From Campylobacter showae (GTDB lineage Bacteria; Campylobacterota; Campylobacteria; Campylobacterales; Campylobacteraceae): 64,000 nucleotides of DNA. A model generated the notes under the pieces. It searched no databases and had not been told where the DNA came from. It worked only from the letters and a program-made list of their open reading frames with translations. The DNA lies in contig NZ_UWOK01000001.1 of the NCBI RefSeq assembly GCF_900573985.1, positions 1 through 64,000 on the forward strand. Direction: 5' to 3'. Positions 17,607 through 27,868 of this stretch are shown here, piece after piece. Numbering within the stretch: position 1 is the stretch's first letter; each line of letters starts with the position of its first letter. The position numbers and the translations under genes are program-made.

Positions 17607-20265
17607 GCTCGGCTACAATAGCAAAGAGGTTTTAGAAAAGGCTATTGAGCTTGGGCTAAAGGTCAAAACGCACTCAAGCGGCGTTAGTCCTGAAGAAGCG
17701 GCGGCGCTATACACCTACATTCAAACCGGCGAGATCCCCGAAGCTCTCAAGAAAAAGCCGGAAAAGAAAAAACCGACCGTCAAAAAGGCCGAAACTAAAG
17801 AGAGCAAAGAGGAAAAAGAAAGCAAACCTAAAGAGGCCAAAAAACCAAGCGCCGCAAAAGAAGAAAAGCCTTTACCGAAAGAAAAAGTAGAAACAAAAAA
17901 CGACGAAAAATCTGAAAAAGAACAAAAAACAGTCACTCAAAAACCGGCAGAAAAAGCATCGGAGCCAAAAACGCAAGTAGCGCCAAAAGAGGAACCAAAG
18001 GCCCAGCCTGCCGCCGAGCCGATCCAGCCAAAAGAGAGCCTAGCCGACGTTAGTCTGCAAAAAAGACGCGGCCTAGTCATCGTAAAAAAGAAAAAAGACG
18101 AGCAGTCAGCACCTAGAACAAGCGAGAGAAAAGAGTCTGCGCCGGCGCTAAATTTGGAAAGTATGTTTAAATTTAGCGACGAAAAGATCGAGCGCAAAAA
18201 GAAAAAAGAGAAAAAACCAGTCATCGCAACCAAAAAAGACGGCGCTACAAAGATGGATCTACTCGGCGACCGCGACATGGCCGACATCGTGATAGACGAT
18301 GAGGACGTGGTTATATTGCCTGATTTTTCCGTACGAACGCAAACTCCGGAGCCTCAAAAAATAAGACAACCTGCAAATACTAGCTACAAACCGGTACTAA
18401 ATACATCGGTAAGTTCATTTCTAGAGCAAGGTACTGCGCGCAGGCCTCGTAAAAAACATAAAAAGTCACAACGAGCCGACCATAACGGCGAGGCGGTAAC
18501 CTACGTCGAGATACCAAAAGAGATCCGTCTTTACGAATTTGCCGACAAGATCAACAAGCAACCTAGCGAAATCATCGGCAAGCTCTTTATGCTAGGCATG
18601 ATGACGACCAAAAACGACTTCCTGGACGAAGACGCGATAGAGATTTTAGCTGATGAGTTTGGCATAGAGGTAAATATCGTCGATACGCAAGAAGCATTTG
18701 ACTACGTTAAAGCCTACGACGAAGAAGAGGAGCAGCTAGACGATGCAAATTTGACCGTCCGAGCTCCCGTTATCACCATCATGGGCCACGTCGACCACGG
18801 TAAAACCTCGCTACTAGACTACATCAGAAGCTCGCGCGTGGCAGCGGGCGAGGCGGGCGGCATCACGCAACACGTGGGCGCCTATATGGTAAATAAAAAC
18901 GGTAAAAATATTACCTTTATCGACACTCCGGGCCACGAAGCTTTCACGGCTATGCGCGCAAGAGGTGCCAAGATCACCGATATCGTCATCATCGTGGTCG
19001 CAGCCGACGACGGCGTGAAACCGCAAACCAAAGAGGCTGTGAGCCACGCAAAAGCCGCGGGCGTGCCTATCATCATCGCGATAAACAAGATGGATAAAGA
19101 GGCTGCAAACCCAGACAAGGTCAAAAGTGAGCTAGCCGAGCTAGATATCCTATCTACCGACTGGGGCGGCACGTACGAGTTTGTACCTATCTCTGCAAAA
19201 ATGGGCACGGGCATAGACGATCTACTTGAGATCGTACTTTTGCAGGCTGAAATTTTAGAACTAAAAGCAAACGCAAAAGCAAACGCAAAAGCCGCTATAA
19301 TAGAAAGCTCTCAGCAAAAAGGCCGCGGTCCGGTAGCTACAGTTATCGTAGAAAACGGTACTCTAAGAGTCGGTGATATCGTGGTCGCGGGCGTCGCATA
19401 CGGCAAGATAAGAACGATAACCGACGACCAAGGTAAAATTTTAAAAGAGATAAAACCTGGCGAATGCGGCGTGATAATGGGCCTTAGCGAGATTCCGGAA
19501 GCCGGCGAAACACTAATAAGCGTCAAAACCGACAAAGAAGCCCGTGAATACGCACAGAAAAAGGCTGAATACCTACGCCAAAAAGAGCTCAGCAAAACTA
19601 CTAAAGTAAGCCTAGAAGAGCTTAGCGAAAAGATCGCCGAGGGCGAGCTAAAATCGCTCCCTGTTATCGTAAAAGCCGACGTGGGCGGCTCGCTAGAAGC
19701 CATCAAGGCAAGCCTAGAAAAGCTTCGCAACGACGAGATAAAAGTAAATATCATCCACTCAGGCGTGGGCGGCATAACTCAAAGCGACGTGGAGCTGGCC
19801 AGAGCGAGCGAAAACTCCGTGATTTTGGGCTTTAATATAAGACCAACGGGCGAAGTGAAAGAAAAAGCCAAAGAAAGCGGCGTCGAAATCAAAACCTATA
19901 ACGTCATCTATAACCTACTTGACGACGTCAAGGCGATTCTAAGCGGCTTAATGTCGCCTGTTATTCACGAGGAGCAGCTCGGCCAAGCACAAGTACGCCA
20001 AGTCATCAACGTCCCTAAAGTAGGCGCGATCGCAGGCTGCATGGTAACCGAAGGCACGATAAACCGCGGCGCGAAAATCCGCCTGATCAGAAACGGCGTG
20101 GTCGTACACGAGGGTACGGTAAGCTCGCTAAAACGCTTCAAAGACGATGTGAAAGAGGTAGCACGCGGTTTTGAGTGCGGCGTAGGTATCGACGGCTATA
20201 ACGACATCAGAGAGGGCGACTACATAGAGAGCTTTAAAGAAGTAGAGGAGCAAGCTAGTCTATGA
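17572..20265 (+). CDS. infB: translation initiation factor IF-2
   Basis: IF-2 is the GTPase that brings initiator fMet-tRNA to the 30S subunit. The 897 residues comprise a short IF2-N fold ([12 protein letters not shown]), a long highly charged Lys/Glu/Pro-rich linker (about 60-300), and the core. G1 GHVDHGKT lies near residue 404, G3 DTPGHEAF follows, and G4 NKMD comes after that. Two beta-barrels and the C-terminal fMet-binding domain end the protein. The start lies inside rnpM. The stop overlaps the rbfA start by 4 bases. A tract of short KANA repeats occurs near 19263-19290. Confidence 0.96.
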   Translation: MGTVRISEIANELGYNSKEVLEKAIELGLKVKTHSSGVSPEEAAALYTYIQTGEIPEALKKKPEKKKPTVKKAETKESKEEKESKPKEAKKPSAAKEEKPLPKEKVETKNDEKSEKEQKTVTQKPAEKASEPKTQVAPKEEPKAQPAAEPIQPKESLADVSLQKRRGLVIVKKKKDEQSAPRTSERKESAPALNLESMFKFSDEKIERKKKKEKKPVIATKKDGATKMDLLGDRDMADIVIDDEDVVILPDFSVRTQTPEPQKIRQPANTSYKPVLNTSVSSFLEQGTARRPRKKHKKSQRADHNGEAVTYVEIPKEIRLYEFADKINKQPSEIIGKLFMLGMMTTKNDFLDEDAIEILADEFGIEVNIVDTQEAFDYVKAYDEEEEQLDDANLTVRAPVITIMGHVDHGKTSLLDYIRSSRVAAGEAGGITQHVGAYMVNKNGKNITFIDTPGHEAFTAMRARGAKITDIVIIVVAADDGVKPQTKEAVSHAKAAGVPIIIAINKMDKEAANPDKVKSELAELDILSTDWGGTYEFVPISAKMGTGIDDLLEIVLLQAEILELKANAKANAKAAIIESSQQKGRGPVATVIVENGTLRVGDIVVAGVAYGKIRTITDDQGKILKEIKPGECGVIMGLSEIPEAGETLISVKTDKEAREYAQKKAEYLRQKELSKTTKVSLEELSEKIAEGELKSLPVIVKADVGGSLEAIKASLEKLRNDEIKVNIIHSGVGGITQSDVELARASENSVILGFNIRPTGEVKEKAKESGVEIKTYNVIYNLLDDVKAILSGLMSPVIHEEQLGQAQVRQVINVPKVGAIAGCMVTEGTINRGAKIRLIRNGVVVHEGTVSSLKRFKDDVKEVARGFECGVGIDGYNDIREGDYIESFKEVEEQASL

Positions 20266-20633
20266 ACCCCTCGGAGATAAAGCGCCTGCGCACGCAAAGC
20301 GTACTAAAAGAGCTATTGCCCGAAGCTCTATCTACGCTTGAGGACGAGCTTTTACGCGGGCTTTGCGTGACCGACGTCGAGTGTAAAAAGGGCAGATACG
20401 ACGCGTTTGTTTATCTAGATAAAATGATGTTTGACGAGCGCGAGCAGGCCTACATACTAGACCGCCTAAAGCGCGTATCAAAGCATCTGCAAAATCACTG
20501 CATGGCTGCCGAGGGCTGGTATAGAGCGCCGAATTTTCACTTTAAATTCGACGACAGACTCGAGTACCAAAACCATATGGACGATTTGTTTGAAAAAATC
20601 TCAGAGGATCTAAATAAAAATGCAAAATCTTGA
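20262..20633 (+). CDS. rbfA: ribosome-binding factor A
   Basis: RbfA helps late maturation of the 30S subunit and 16S rRNA 5' end. It is 123 residues, the normal length. The N-terminal [18 protein letters not shown] and the KH-like [11 protein letters not shown] segment near the C-terminus are recognisable. ATGA overlap with infB and a 14-base overlap with rimP indicate translational coupling through the infB-rbfA-rimP chain. Confidence 0.9.
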   Translation: MNPSEIKRLRTQSVLKELLPEALSTLEDELLRGLCVTDVECKKGRYDAFVYLDKMMFDEREQAYILDRLKRVSKHLQNHCMAAEGWYRAPNFHFKFDDRLEYQNHMDDLFEKISEDLNKNAKS

Positions 20634-21048
20634 AAATTTGATCTCGCAGTGCGGCGTGCAGCTCTATGACGTCGAGGTTGCAAACGAAAACGGCAGAGCG
20701 ATCTATAGGATCTACATCGCAAAACCAGGCGGCGTAAATTTAGACGACTGCGAAAAGGTTTCGCGTTTGCTTTCGCCGATATTTGACGTCGAGCCGCCGC
20801 TTAGCGGAGACTACGTACTAGAGGTTAGCTCGCCTGGACTTGAGCGAAAGCTGGAAAAACCGAGCCATTTTATATCAAGCGTTGGTGAACTGGCTAAAAT
20901 TTCAGCCGAAGTAGACGGTGAAAACAAAAAACTAAAAGGCAAAATTTTATCCGCCGACGACAATGAGATCTCGTTTGAAAACGAAGGTCAAATTTTAAAA
21001 ATAAAAATCGCAAACATAAAAAAGGCGAAAACTTACATCGAGTGGTAA
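20620..21048 (+). CDS. rimP: ribosome maturation factor RimP
   Basis: RimP is needed for 30S assembly around protein S12. The 142-residue protein has the N-terminal alpha/beta domain with YDVEVANENGRAIYRIYI and the conserved YVLEVSSPGLERKL motif (about residues 66-79), followed by an SH3-like C-terminal domain. It is last in the plus-strand translation block. A hairpin lies just downstream. Confidence 0.92.
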   Translation: MQNLENLISQCGVQLYDVEVANENGRAIYRIYIAKPGGVNLDDCEKVSRLLSPIFDVEPPLSGDYVLEVSSPGLERKLEKPSHFISSVGELAKISAEVDGENKKLKGKILSADDNEISFENEGQILKIKIANIKKAKTYIEW

Positions 21049-21063
21049 GCCGCAAATTTAAAG

Positions 21064-21101
21064 GCTCAAATTTATTTGAGTCAAATTTTACAAATTTGAG
21101 C
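21064..21101 (+). terminator. candidate terminator after rimP
   Basis: Ten-base arms GCTCAAATTT and AAATTTGAGC surround an 18-base loop, 16 bases past the rimP stop, with a T-rich sequence after them. The loop is large, so the confidence is moderate. The arms use the AAATTTGA word that recurs in several terminator-like hairpins here. Confidence 0.5.
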
Positions 21102-21313
21102 TCTTTAAATTTATATCGCAAAGTTAAAACACACCGCAGTCAAATCTCTCAAATTTAACCTTTCAAATTTTAAAACCGCCTCCGCGTAAATTTAAAATTT
21201 CTACGAAAAACATAAAAATGACAGTGCAAATTTACGCGATTCTACCCGCCTACTCCTGAAAGCGCACAGCGTAAATTTAATACCCGACTAGCAAAACATA
21301 AGCTAATTTTGGC

Positions 21314-21319
21314 TATAAT
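21314..21319 (+). promoter_or_regulatory. -10 box for the accD unit
   Basis: TATAAT preceded by GGC, 27 bases before the accD ATG, with TAGGAATC as ribosome binding site. The gap upstream (21102-21313) is otherwise AT-rich and holds no gene that I can see. Confidence 0.5.
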
Positions 21320-21346
21320 CCCTAAATTTTTTAAAAAGTAGGAATC

Positions 21347-22240
21347 ATGAGCTTTTTAGATATTTTTTCCAAAACGAGAAAGCAACAATCCGCTCCTAGC
21401 GAGGCTCCGGCGCACTGGGTCAAATGCGACAGCTGTCACTCGCTGATGTATTACAAAGAGGTCGAGGCAAATTTTAACGTCTGTCCAAAGTGCGGTTTTC
21501 ACATGAGATTAGCCGCCGACAAGAGGATAGCGATGATCTGCGACGAAGGCAGTTTCGTCGAGCTTGACACTAAGCTAAAACCCGTCGATCCGATCAAATT
21601 CGTTGATAAAAAATCCTATAAAAAACGCATAAGCGAAAACGAGGAAAAAACGGGCAGAAGCTCGGCCGTGATCTGCGGCGAGGCCAAGATCGACGGCATG
21701 AGCGTGCAGCTGGCGGTTTTTGATTTTAGCTTTATGGGCGGCTCTTTAGGCTCGGTCGAGGGCGAAAAGATCGTGCGCGCCGTAAAAAGATCGCTCGATA
21801 AAAAGCAGCCTCTCATCATTGTTTCGGCTTCGGGCGGAGCGAGGATGCAGGAGAGTACGTTTTCGCTGATGCAGATGTCAAAAACTTCCGCCGCGCTAAA
21901 GCTGCTTGATGAGGCCAAGGTGCCCTATATATCGGTCTTAACCGATCCTACGATGGGCGGCGTGAGCGCGTCTTTCGCGTGGCTAGGCGACGTCATCATC
22001 GCAGAGCCCGGCGCTCTCATAGGATTTGCCGGACAGCGCGTTATCAAGCAAACCATCGGAGCCGATCTGCCTGAGGGCTTTCAAAGATCGGAGTTTTTGC
22101 TAGAGCACGGCCTAATAGACGCCATAGTCGAGCGCAAAGAGCATAAGCAGTTTTTGAGCGATATGATAAGACTACTCTCAAAAAACCCGGCCTACGCCGC
22201 CAAGCAGCCTAGCGCTCAAAATTTGGATGACGAGGAATAA
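21347..22240 (+). CDS. accD: acetyl-CoA carboxylase carboxyltransferase subunit beta
   Basis: AccD forms the carboxyltransferase with AccA and makes malonyl-CoA for fatty acid synthesis. It has 297 residues. The N-terminal zinc ribbon has C27-x2-C30 and C46-x2-C49. The crotonase-like core includes [11 protein letters not shown] and the oxyanion-forming GGVSASFA segment. It starts a five-to-six gene plus-strand run (accD, rlmH, dksA, membrane protein, dus, recO) whose order matches C. jejuni. rlmH begins 2 bases after its stop. Confidence 0.95.
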   Translation: MSFLDIFSKTRKQQSAPSEAPAHWVKCDSCHSLMYYKEVEANFNVCPKCGFHMRLAADKRIAMICDEGSFVELDTKLKPVDPIKFVDKKSYKKRISENEEKTGRSSAVICGEAKIDGMSVQLAVFDFSFMGGSLGSVEGEKIVRAVKRSLDKKQPLIIVSASGGARMQESTFSLMQMSKTSAALKLLDEAKVPYISVLTDPTMGGVSASFAWLGDVIIAEPGALIGFAGQRVIKQTIGADLPEGFQRSEFLLEHGLIDAIVERKEHKQFLSDMIRLLSKNPAYAAKQPSAQNLDDEE

Positions 22241-22242
22241 AT

Positions 22243-22698
22243 TTGGAAATTTCCGTGTTTTGCATCCAAAAGTCAAAACGTGAAAATTTTGAAAACGAGA
22301 TCAAAGAGTACGCGAAGATGTCGTCGAAATTCGCCAAAATTTCAGACGTCGTTATCTTTAACGACAAGATCGCCAAAGCCCAGAGCAAGGGGCGAGAAGA
22401 GGCGCTAAAAGCCTACGACGAGGTTTATGAGCCGAATTTAAACGGCTTTTGCGTCGCACTTGACGAAGCGGGTCGGGAATTTAACAGCGAGGAGTTTGCC
22501 AAACTCATCTCGGACAAGGCTCAAATTTCGTTTTTTATCGGCGGAGCTTACGGACTTAGCCAAAATTTTAAACAAAAAACGGACGCAGTCGTTAGCCTGA
22601 GCCGCATGACGATGGCGCACAAGATAGCAAAGCTTATGCTTCACGAGCAGATTTTTAGAGCTCTTTGCATAAACGCTAACCACCCATATCACAAATAA
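22243..22698 (+). CDS. rlmH: 23S rRNA (pseudouridine-1915-N3) methyltransferase
   Basis: RlmH is a small SPOUT methyltransferase acting on helix 69 of assembled 70S ribosomes. The 151-residue protein has the expected knot signature [10 protein letters not shown] followed by [23 protein letters not shown], and ends with the conserved Tyr-His (NHPYHK). The start is TTG at 22243 inside an AAATTTG word, two bases after the accD stop. No ATG is available near the conserved N-terminus. Confidence 0.94.
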   Translation: MEISVFCIQKSKRENFENEIKEYAKMSSKFAKISDVVIFNDKIAKAQSKGREEALKAYDEVYEPNLNGFCVALDEAGREFNSEEFAKLISDKAQISFFIGGAYGLSQNFKQKTDAVVSLSRMTMAHKIAKLMLHEQIFRALCINANHPYHK

Positions 22699-22707
22699 AG
22701 GAACAAA

Positions 22708-23061
22708 ATGCGCAAAAGCGACCTGGAGCAGTTTAAGGCACTTTTACTGGAGCGAAGAGCACAGATAACTAAAAATATTTTAGACTCTTCAAACGAGATG
22801 GCAGGACTACGCCAAAGCGGCGTCAGCGACGAGTTTGATATCGCTTCCGTAAACGCCGATCAGCTCATCGAGCAATCAATCAGCGCTCAACAAAGACAAG
22901 AACTAGCCGAGATCGACGTCTCGCTGCGAAAGATCGCCGACAAAACCTACGGCATCTGCGAGATGTGCGAGGAAGAGATCGGCCTAGCGCGTCTGCGCGT
23001 CAAGCCGCACGCAAGATACTGCATCACCTGCCGCGAGATAGTGGAAAAAACCGCAAAATAG
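22708..23061 (+). CDS. dksA: DksA-type zinc finger transcription factor
   Basis: DksA binds the RNA polymerase secondary channel and, with ppGpp, adjusts rRNA and stress promoters. It has 117 residues. A long coiled-coil hairpin carries the acidic tip segment DEFDIAS at 41-47. The C-terminal four-cysteine zinc finger is C84, C87, C105 and C108. Ribosome binding site AAAGGAA. It follows rlmH by 9 bases, as in C. jejuni, where the equivalent gene controls stable RNA and virulence traits. Confidence 0.92.
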   Translation: MRKSDLEQFKALLLERRAQITKNILDSSNEMAGLRQSGVSDEFDIASVNADQLIEQSISAQQRQELAEIDVSLRKIADKTYGICEMCEEEIGLARLRVKPHARYCITCREIVEKTAK

Positions 23062-23070
23062 GGGTACGCT

Positions 23071-24108
23071 ATGCAAATCAAACGTTTTATAGCTTGCGCC
23101 GTGCTTTACCTGGTCGTAGTCGGCGCGATCGTTTATCTTTTTGAGAGCGGCTCTTACGAGCTTCATCTTAAATTTGCCCTCTTTGGCAGCGACGCCGAGT
23201 ATACGTTAAATTTACCCGTCGCCGTTTGGATGATACTACCGCCTGCGATTTTGACGATATTTTGCGTACTTCATATGGCCTATCACGGGTTTAAATTTTA
23301 TGCCTTTAAACGCAAAATTTCGCACGACGAGAAATTCTATAGAGACCTAAGCAAGGAAATTTTACTCGGCCTTGATACAAACAAAGACTTTAAAACGAAC
23401 TTTTATAAAATCCCGTCCCAGATAGCAAGAATCCTCTCGCCCTGGGATAGATACAAAGACGCAAATATCGAGGGCGAGGAGCTACAAAACGTCCTAGGCG
23501 TAATGCGCACGGTCAAAAACGGCGAAGTCGCCGACCTAAAGAAATTTAAGCTACCTAAGGACAATCCGCTCTTTATCAAAAACGAGCTAAACAAAATAGC
23601 AAATTTGGACGGATACTATCTAGAAACGCTTAAAAAACCTATGGGCGATCAGGGCGAAATAGTCCGCGAAGCAAGGAAAAAGCTAATAAATTTAGGCTCG
23701 CTCGCCGATATCAAAAAATTTGCTCCAGATCTGGACGAAAAAGAGATCATGACTCTTATCGCCCGCTTTGCCAAAGACGAGATAAATTTGAGCAACGACG
23801 AGATTTTGGAGCTGTTAAATTCGGATAAAATTTCAAAAGACAGCTTTGGTATCAGCGCCGCGACGCTAAAAAGCAAAATCGCTCCGGACGCCGTCATCGG
23901 CATATTCGAGCGCCTCAAAAACGAACGCCAAGAGGCGCAGGAAGCATACGTCTATCTGCTGTTTGAGTTTGAGATGCTCGAGCGCGCGCAGGAGGTTTTG
24001 GCGGGTTTTGAAGCCAGCGAATATCAAAATTTCCGCACCCTGCTATATCTCAGACAAAACGGCAAAAACGTCCCGACAGATCTATTTTTTAAGTACGCGC
24101 ATTGCTAA
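23071..24108 (+). CDS. conserved inner membrane protein of unknown function
   Basis: The 345-residue product has two N-terminal membrane segments (about 8-24 and 48-68) separated by a short loop. A long, mostly helical hydrophilic domain without known motifs follows. It has the position of C. jejuni Cj0124c, so it is a conserved Campylobacter gene without assigned function. The stop overlaps the dihydrouridine synthase start. Ribosome binding site AGGGGTA. Confidence 0.75.
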   Translation: MQIKRFIACAVLYLVVVGAIVYLFESGSYELHLKFALFGSDAEYTLNLPVAVWMILPPAILTIFCVLHMAYHGFKFYAFKRKISHDEKFYRDLSKEILLGLDTNKDFKTNFYKIPSQIARILSPWDRYKDANIEGEELQNVLGVMRTVKNGEVADLKKFKLPKDNPLFIKNELNKIANLDGYYLETLKKPMGDQGEIVREARKKLINLGSLADIKKFAPDLDEKEIMTLIARFAKDEINLSNDEILELLNSDKISKDSFGISAATLKSKIAPDAVIGIFERLKNERQEAQEAYVYLLFEFEMLERAQEVLAGFEASEYQNFRTLLYLRQNGKNVPTDLFFKYAHC

Positions 24109-25022
24109 TAGATTTTTCAAAAAAGCCGCTTTTTCTAGCTCCGCTCGCGGGCTTTTCGGATCTGCCGCTTAGAAGCGCGGTCAAGCAGTTTGGTTGCGAC
24201 GTGACCGTAAGCGAGATGATAAGCGCAAACGCCCTAGTCTACGAGGGTAGCAAAACGCTTGAGATGCTCAAAAAATCTCCGCTTGAAACGCCCTATATCG
24301 TGCAGATCGCGGGCAGCGACGCAGACATCGTCAAAAAAGCGGTGGAAATTTTAAACAGTATCGACGGTATCGACGGTATCGATCTAAACTGTGGCTGCCC
24401 CGTACCAAAGGTCGTCAAACAGTCCGCAGGCTCTGCTCTGCTAAAAGATATCTCAAATCTAAAACGCATCGTAGAAACCATCAAAAAAACCTCAAATAAG
24501 CAAATGACTAGCGTCAAACTACGCCTAGGCTTTGATGAAAAAATACCCGAAATTTTAGCCCTCGCCGCGCAGGACGCCGGAGCTGACTACATCGCATTTC
24601 ACGGACGCACGAGAGCCGGCGGCTATACGGCAGCGGTAGACTACGCCGCGATCGGCCGAGCTAAAGAGGCAGTAAGCATCCCCGTCATCGCAAACGGCGA
24701 CATCTCGCCAGAAAATGCGGCCGACGCGCTAAATTTAACCAGCGCCGACGCGCTAATGATAGGACGCGCCTGCATCGGCAAGCCGTGGGTTTTCCACGAG
24801 ATAAAGACGGGCGGCAGCATCGACGCGGCGACGAAAAAGGCGATCATCTTGGCGCATTTTGACGCGATGATCGAGCACTACGGCGAGCACGGAGCGGCGA
24901 TCTTTCGCAAGCACCTACACCGCTACTCCAAAGGCATAGACGGCGCCAGCGCCTTTCGCGACGAGATAAACCATATCGCCGAGCCTGACATCCTGCGCCA
25001 AAAAATCCAGGCCTTTTTCTAA
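24102..25022 (+). CDS. dusB: tRNA dihydrouridine synthase
   Basis: An FMN-dependent reductase that makes dihydrouridine in tRNA D-loops. The 306 residues show APLAGFSDLPLRS at the N-terminus, the substrate-site LNCGCPVPKVVKQSAGSAL with the catalytic Cys, FHGRTRAGGYT, and the FMN phosphate site IANGDI ... MIGRACIGKPW. The start is TTG at 24102, overlapping the previous gene by 7 bases. The DusB branch is the usual one for this lineage, but the exact target uridine is inferred. Confidence 0.9.
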   Translation: MLIDFSKKPLFLAPLAGFSDLPLRSAVKQFGCDVTVSEMISANALVYEGSKTLEMLKKSPLETPYIVQIAGSDADIVKKAVEILNSIDGIDGIDLNCGCPVPKVVKQSAGSALLKDISNLKRIVETIKKTSNKQMTSVKLRLGFDEKIPEILALAAQDAGADYIAFHGRTRAGGYTAAVDYAAIGRAKEAVSIPVIANGDISPENAADALNLTSADALMIGRACIGKPWVFHEIKTGGSIDAATKKAIILAHFDAMIEHYGEHGAAIFRKHLHRYSKGIDGASAFRDEINHIAEPDILRQKIQAFF

Positions 25023-25024
25023 CC

Positions 25025-25639
25025 ATGCAAGGCTACATCCTGCACACGCAAAAAGTGCGCGACGAGGACCTGCTCGTCTACATCCTCACGCCCTCGCTGC
25101 TAGTCAAATCCTACCGCTTCTACGGCGCGCGCCACTCAAACGTCCTGCAAGGCTACAAGATCGACTTCGAGCTCGAAGGCGGCGAAAACTTCCTCCCGCA
25201 CCTGCGCAGCGTCCTGCACCTAGGCTACCGCTGGCTACTCTCGCGCGAGCGGCTACTCGCGTGGCAGCAGTTTATGCGCCTACTCTACGCGCACCTGCGA
25301 GACGTCGAGCAGATAGACGAGGTGTATTTTCGCGAGCTTGAGCTTTGCGCCTCACGCTTTGACAGAGGCGCTCCCAAACGCCTACTCATCGAGAGCTACG
25401 TGCGCATTTTAGAGGCCGAGGGCAGGCTACACGACGAGCTTTTTTGCTTTATCTGCGACGAGCCCGTGGAGGATAGCGTGGCACTAGCTAGGAGCTTCTT
25501 GCCCGCTCACGAGCACTGCGCCGCACAAAAGGGTTTTGAGATAGAAAAGATAAAAATGCTCTTTAGCGAGCACTCTACGCTGCTGCTTGATGATGACGAG
25601 ATAGACGCGCTCTACTCGGTTTTACTTCAGGGACTTTGA
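25025..25639 (+). CDS. recO: RecO-like recombination mediator
   Basis: RecO loads RecA on SSB-coated DNA with RecR. The 204-residue protein is shorter than E. coli RecO but has the OB-fold start GYILHTQKVRDEDLLVYILT, the helical middle, and a C-terminal segment with CFICDEP and a later HEHC that resembles the RecO zinc finger with changed spacing. The gene follows dus by 2 bases. Epsilon-type RecO proteins are divergent, so the call is good but not certain. Confidence 0.75.
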   Translation: MQGYILHTQKVRDEDLLVYILTPSLLVKSYRFYGARHSNVLQGYKIDFELEGGENFLPHLRSVLHLGYRWLLSRERLLAWQQFMRLLYAHLRDVEQIDEVYFRELELCASRFDRGAPKRLLIESYVRILEAEGRLHDELFCFICDEPVEDSVALARSFLPAHEHCAAQKGFEIEKIKMLFSEHSTLLLDDDEIDALYSVLLQGL

Positions 25640-25829
25640 TCAAATTTACCGTTTCAAATTTGACTCGCCCAAATTTGCTTTCAAATTTAACCCGCTCAAA
25701 TTTGATGCAAACGGATCTCGCCGCGCCCTACCCCAGATATCCAAATTTATCGGCTTAAATTTCATCAAATTTACCGCCTCTTTACCGGGTTTTGGCTAAT
25801 ATTTCGCAAATTTGATTTAAGGGATAAAT

Positions 25830-26999
25830 TTGAAGAAATTCGCACTCGGTTTTGCCGCTCTTTTCCTTGCCGTTTTCGTAAATTTTATTTACAAAAAGCT
25901 GTCTCGCCCTACTCATTTTACCGTCACTCCCGATACCAAAATAGACCCAAACTCCGAGCTAGCCAAATACGTAACGCAAGAGGAAGTGGACGATTTTGCT
26001 TTTAGATACTGGGGTATAGACGAATACGAGGAGCACAACGCCACCCTTAACGCTTTAAGAAATTTGCTGAAACTAAAAGATACGGATAAGATTTTAAATT
26101 TTATGACGAGAAACGGACTTAGCGCCGACGTAAAGATGAAGGCAAACACGACTCCGCTGATGTACGCTAGCTTTTACGATGACGAAGCCACGGCAAAAAG
26201 GTTGATAGATATGGGCGCAAACGCTCATGCGAAAGATAATTACAAACTCTCGCCCCTGGCCTACGCCATAGAAAACAACTCGACAAAGACCGCCAAGCTC
26301 TTGCTTGATAGCGGGGTTAAATTTAGCAATAAAGAAAAAATTCAAAGGTACTTAAAAGCGCCCCAAAACGATAGGATAAAAAGCTTGACTATCGACGGAG
26401 ATAATATATTTGTAGAGTACGAAGTAAAATACGGTCAGAAAAACGCAGGCTCAAAAGGCTGGATATTGCCTTTTGATTATATTACCTTTGGCAACTTTAC
26501 CGAGATGCTACAAATACTATTTAGTATGGGGTATTTTGACGAGAACGGCAACTATTTTAAAGATATGGAATATATGCCAAACTACGAACCTATGCTAAAT
26601 TTGCTACTAGACAACAACGTTTCTGGACAACCTACTAAAGAGGAGCTAAAAGAGGCGTATGAAAAGTGTTATAAAAGTTATAGATGGCACGTTGATACGT
26701 GGAAAAAAGAAATAGACAAAAATCAGACCATACCTTTATTGATACGTATGTCTATAGAAAATGGAGAGCGGTATTGTCCAGATAAAGATGGGACATTTGG
26801 CGACACTCGCACATTTATGTACTGGGCAAACGAAAAAAATAAACTTAAAAATATGATAAACTTTTGGGATGGCTTAAAAAATAATCCATCCAAAGTAATC
26901 TATATCGACGCCAACATAAGTGGTCAAGATAAAGAAAAACTAATATCAAATAAACTAATCCAAAAACGAAGGAGCAAAAACGCCGCAGAGCGACGATAG
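25830..26999 (+). CDS. membrane-anchored ankyrin-repeat protein
   Basis: The 389-residue product starts at TTG 25830 behind AAGGG. An N-terminal anchor or signal helix (about 5-22) is followed by two clear ankyrin repeats: TPLMYASFYDDEATAKRLIDMGANAHAKD and SPLAYAIENNSTKTAKLLLDSGV joined here only as landmarks at residues about 108-165. The rest (about 165-389) has no recognised fold and becomes noticeably AT-richer towards the end, ending in a basic tail. It looks like an accessory gene, unlike the conserved genes on both sides. A role as immunity or envelope interaction protein would be a guess. Confidence 0.75.
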   Translation: MKKFALGFAALFLAVFVNFIYKKLSRPTHFTVTPDTKIDPNSELAKYVTQEEVDDFAFRYWGIDEYEEHNATLNALRNLLKLKDTDKILNFMTRNGLSADVKMKANTTPLMYASFYDDEATAKRLIDMGANAHAKDNYKLSPLAYAIENNSTKTAKLLLDSGVKFSNKEKIQRYLKAPQNDRIKSLTIDGDNIFVEYEVKYGQKNAGSKGWILPFDYITFGNFTEMLQILFSMGYFDENGNYFKDMEYMPNYEPMLNLLLDNNVSGQPTKEELKEAYEKCYKSYRWHVDTWKKEIDKNQTIPLLIRMSIENGERYCPDKDGTFGDTRTFMYWANEKNKLKNMINFWDGLKNNPSKVIYIDANISGQDKEKLISNKLIQKRRSKNAAERR

Positions 27000-27052
27000 C
27001 AGATCGCTATATGGCGCGGTAGGAGCAAGGAGATAGCCGACCGGCAAAAGTC

Positions 27053-27080
27053 AAATTTGACCGAAAGAGCGGTCAAATTT
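27053..27080. terminator. bidirectional terminator between converging genes
   Basis: A perfect 11-bp stem AAATTTGACCG / CGGTCAAATTT closes a 6-base AAAGAG loop, between the ankyrin gene and the TtcA-like gene that converge on it. The A/T ends of the arms provide U-rich 3' sequence on both strands. Confidence 0.75.
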
Positions 27081-27100
27081 AAGCTAAATTTGACGAGTAC

Positions 27101-27868
27101 TCACTCCTCGTCGGTCAAATTTTGAGCCTGAGCGGCGAAAAACGTATCACTGTGGATGTTTTCAAAAGCGGCCTTTAGCGAGACGAAAAGCTTTGGATTT
27201 TGCTTTTCTAAATTTGCCAAAAGCTCCTTGGTTTCGGCTCTAGCGTGAGGCATCTTGATATCAAATCGCATCGCGGGACACGCCTCGTCGCCGATAACCG
27301 TAAGCCCGTTTCGTACGGCGTTTTCGCGTAGCTGCCGCTCACGCACGAATATAAACGGCCTGATAACCTCGATCCCGTTTGCCGCAACGTATTTTGGAGC
27401 AAGCGTCCTAAGCGCGCCGTTATAAGTAAAATTCATAAAAAAGCTCTCGACCGCGTCGTCGAGGTGGTGGGCGATGGCGAGCTTGTTAAAGCCGTGTTCG
27501 AGCGCGTAGGTGTAGAGATAGCCGCGCCTCATACGCGAGAAAAAGCTGCAAAAGCTGGAGTTTTTGCGGATCTTGTCCTTTGATATCTCAAAGATCGAGC
27601 TATCGATCACGTCGTGCTCGATGCCGTGCTCGGCGCAGTGGCGCGTGAGATAGGCGTAGTCCTCGCCCATGCCGTAGCTTAGCGTCACGGCCTTAAACTC
27701 AAATTTTTCGGGCGTGACGTTTTGCATGTGTTTTAGCACATGCGCGAGCGCGAGGCTGTCCTTGCCGCCGCTAAGACCGAGCAAAATTTTATCCCCGCCG
27801 CGTACCATGCGGTATCTGGCGTTAGTCTGCCCGACTTGGCGCAGCAGACGCTTGCTAAGCTCTATCAT
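27101..27868 (-). CDS. TtcA-like PP-loop tRNA thiolation protein
   Basis: An N-type ATP pyrophosphatase of 255 residues with the PP-loop SGGKDS at 33-38. Similarity to TtcA (2-thiocytidine-32 synthesis) extends over SRMRRGYLYTYALEHG, IAHHLDDAVES and VIRPFIFVRE. TtcA binds an Fe-S cluster through a CxxC and a later Cys. Here the first Cys (C107) and the later one (C197) are kept, but the second of the CxxC pair is Phe110. It forms a unit with mtnN and fabD with 4-base overlaps, as at C. jejuni Cj0116-Cj0118. Confidence 0.75.
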   Translation of the reverse strand: MIELSKRLLRQVGQTNARYRMVRGGDKILLGLSGGKDSLALAHVLKHMQNVTPEKFEFKAVTLSYGMGEDYAYLTRHCAEHGIEHDVIDSSIFEISKDKIRKNSSFCSFFSRMRRGYLYTYALEHGFNKLAIAHHLDDAVESFFMNFTYNGALRTLAPKYVAANGIEVIRPFIFVRERQLRENAVRNGLTVIGDEACPAMRFDIKMPHARAETKELLANLEKQNPKLFVSLKAAFENIHSDTFFAAQAQNLTDEE

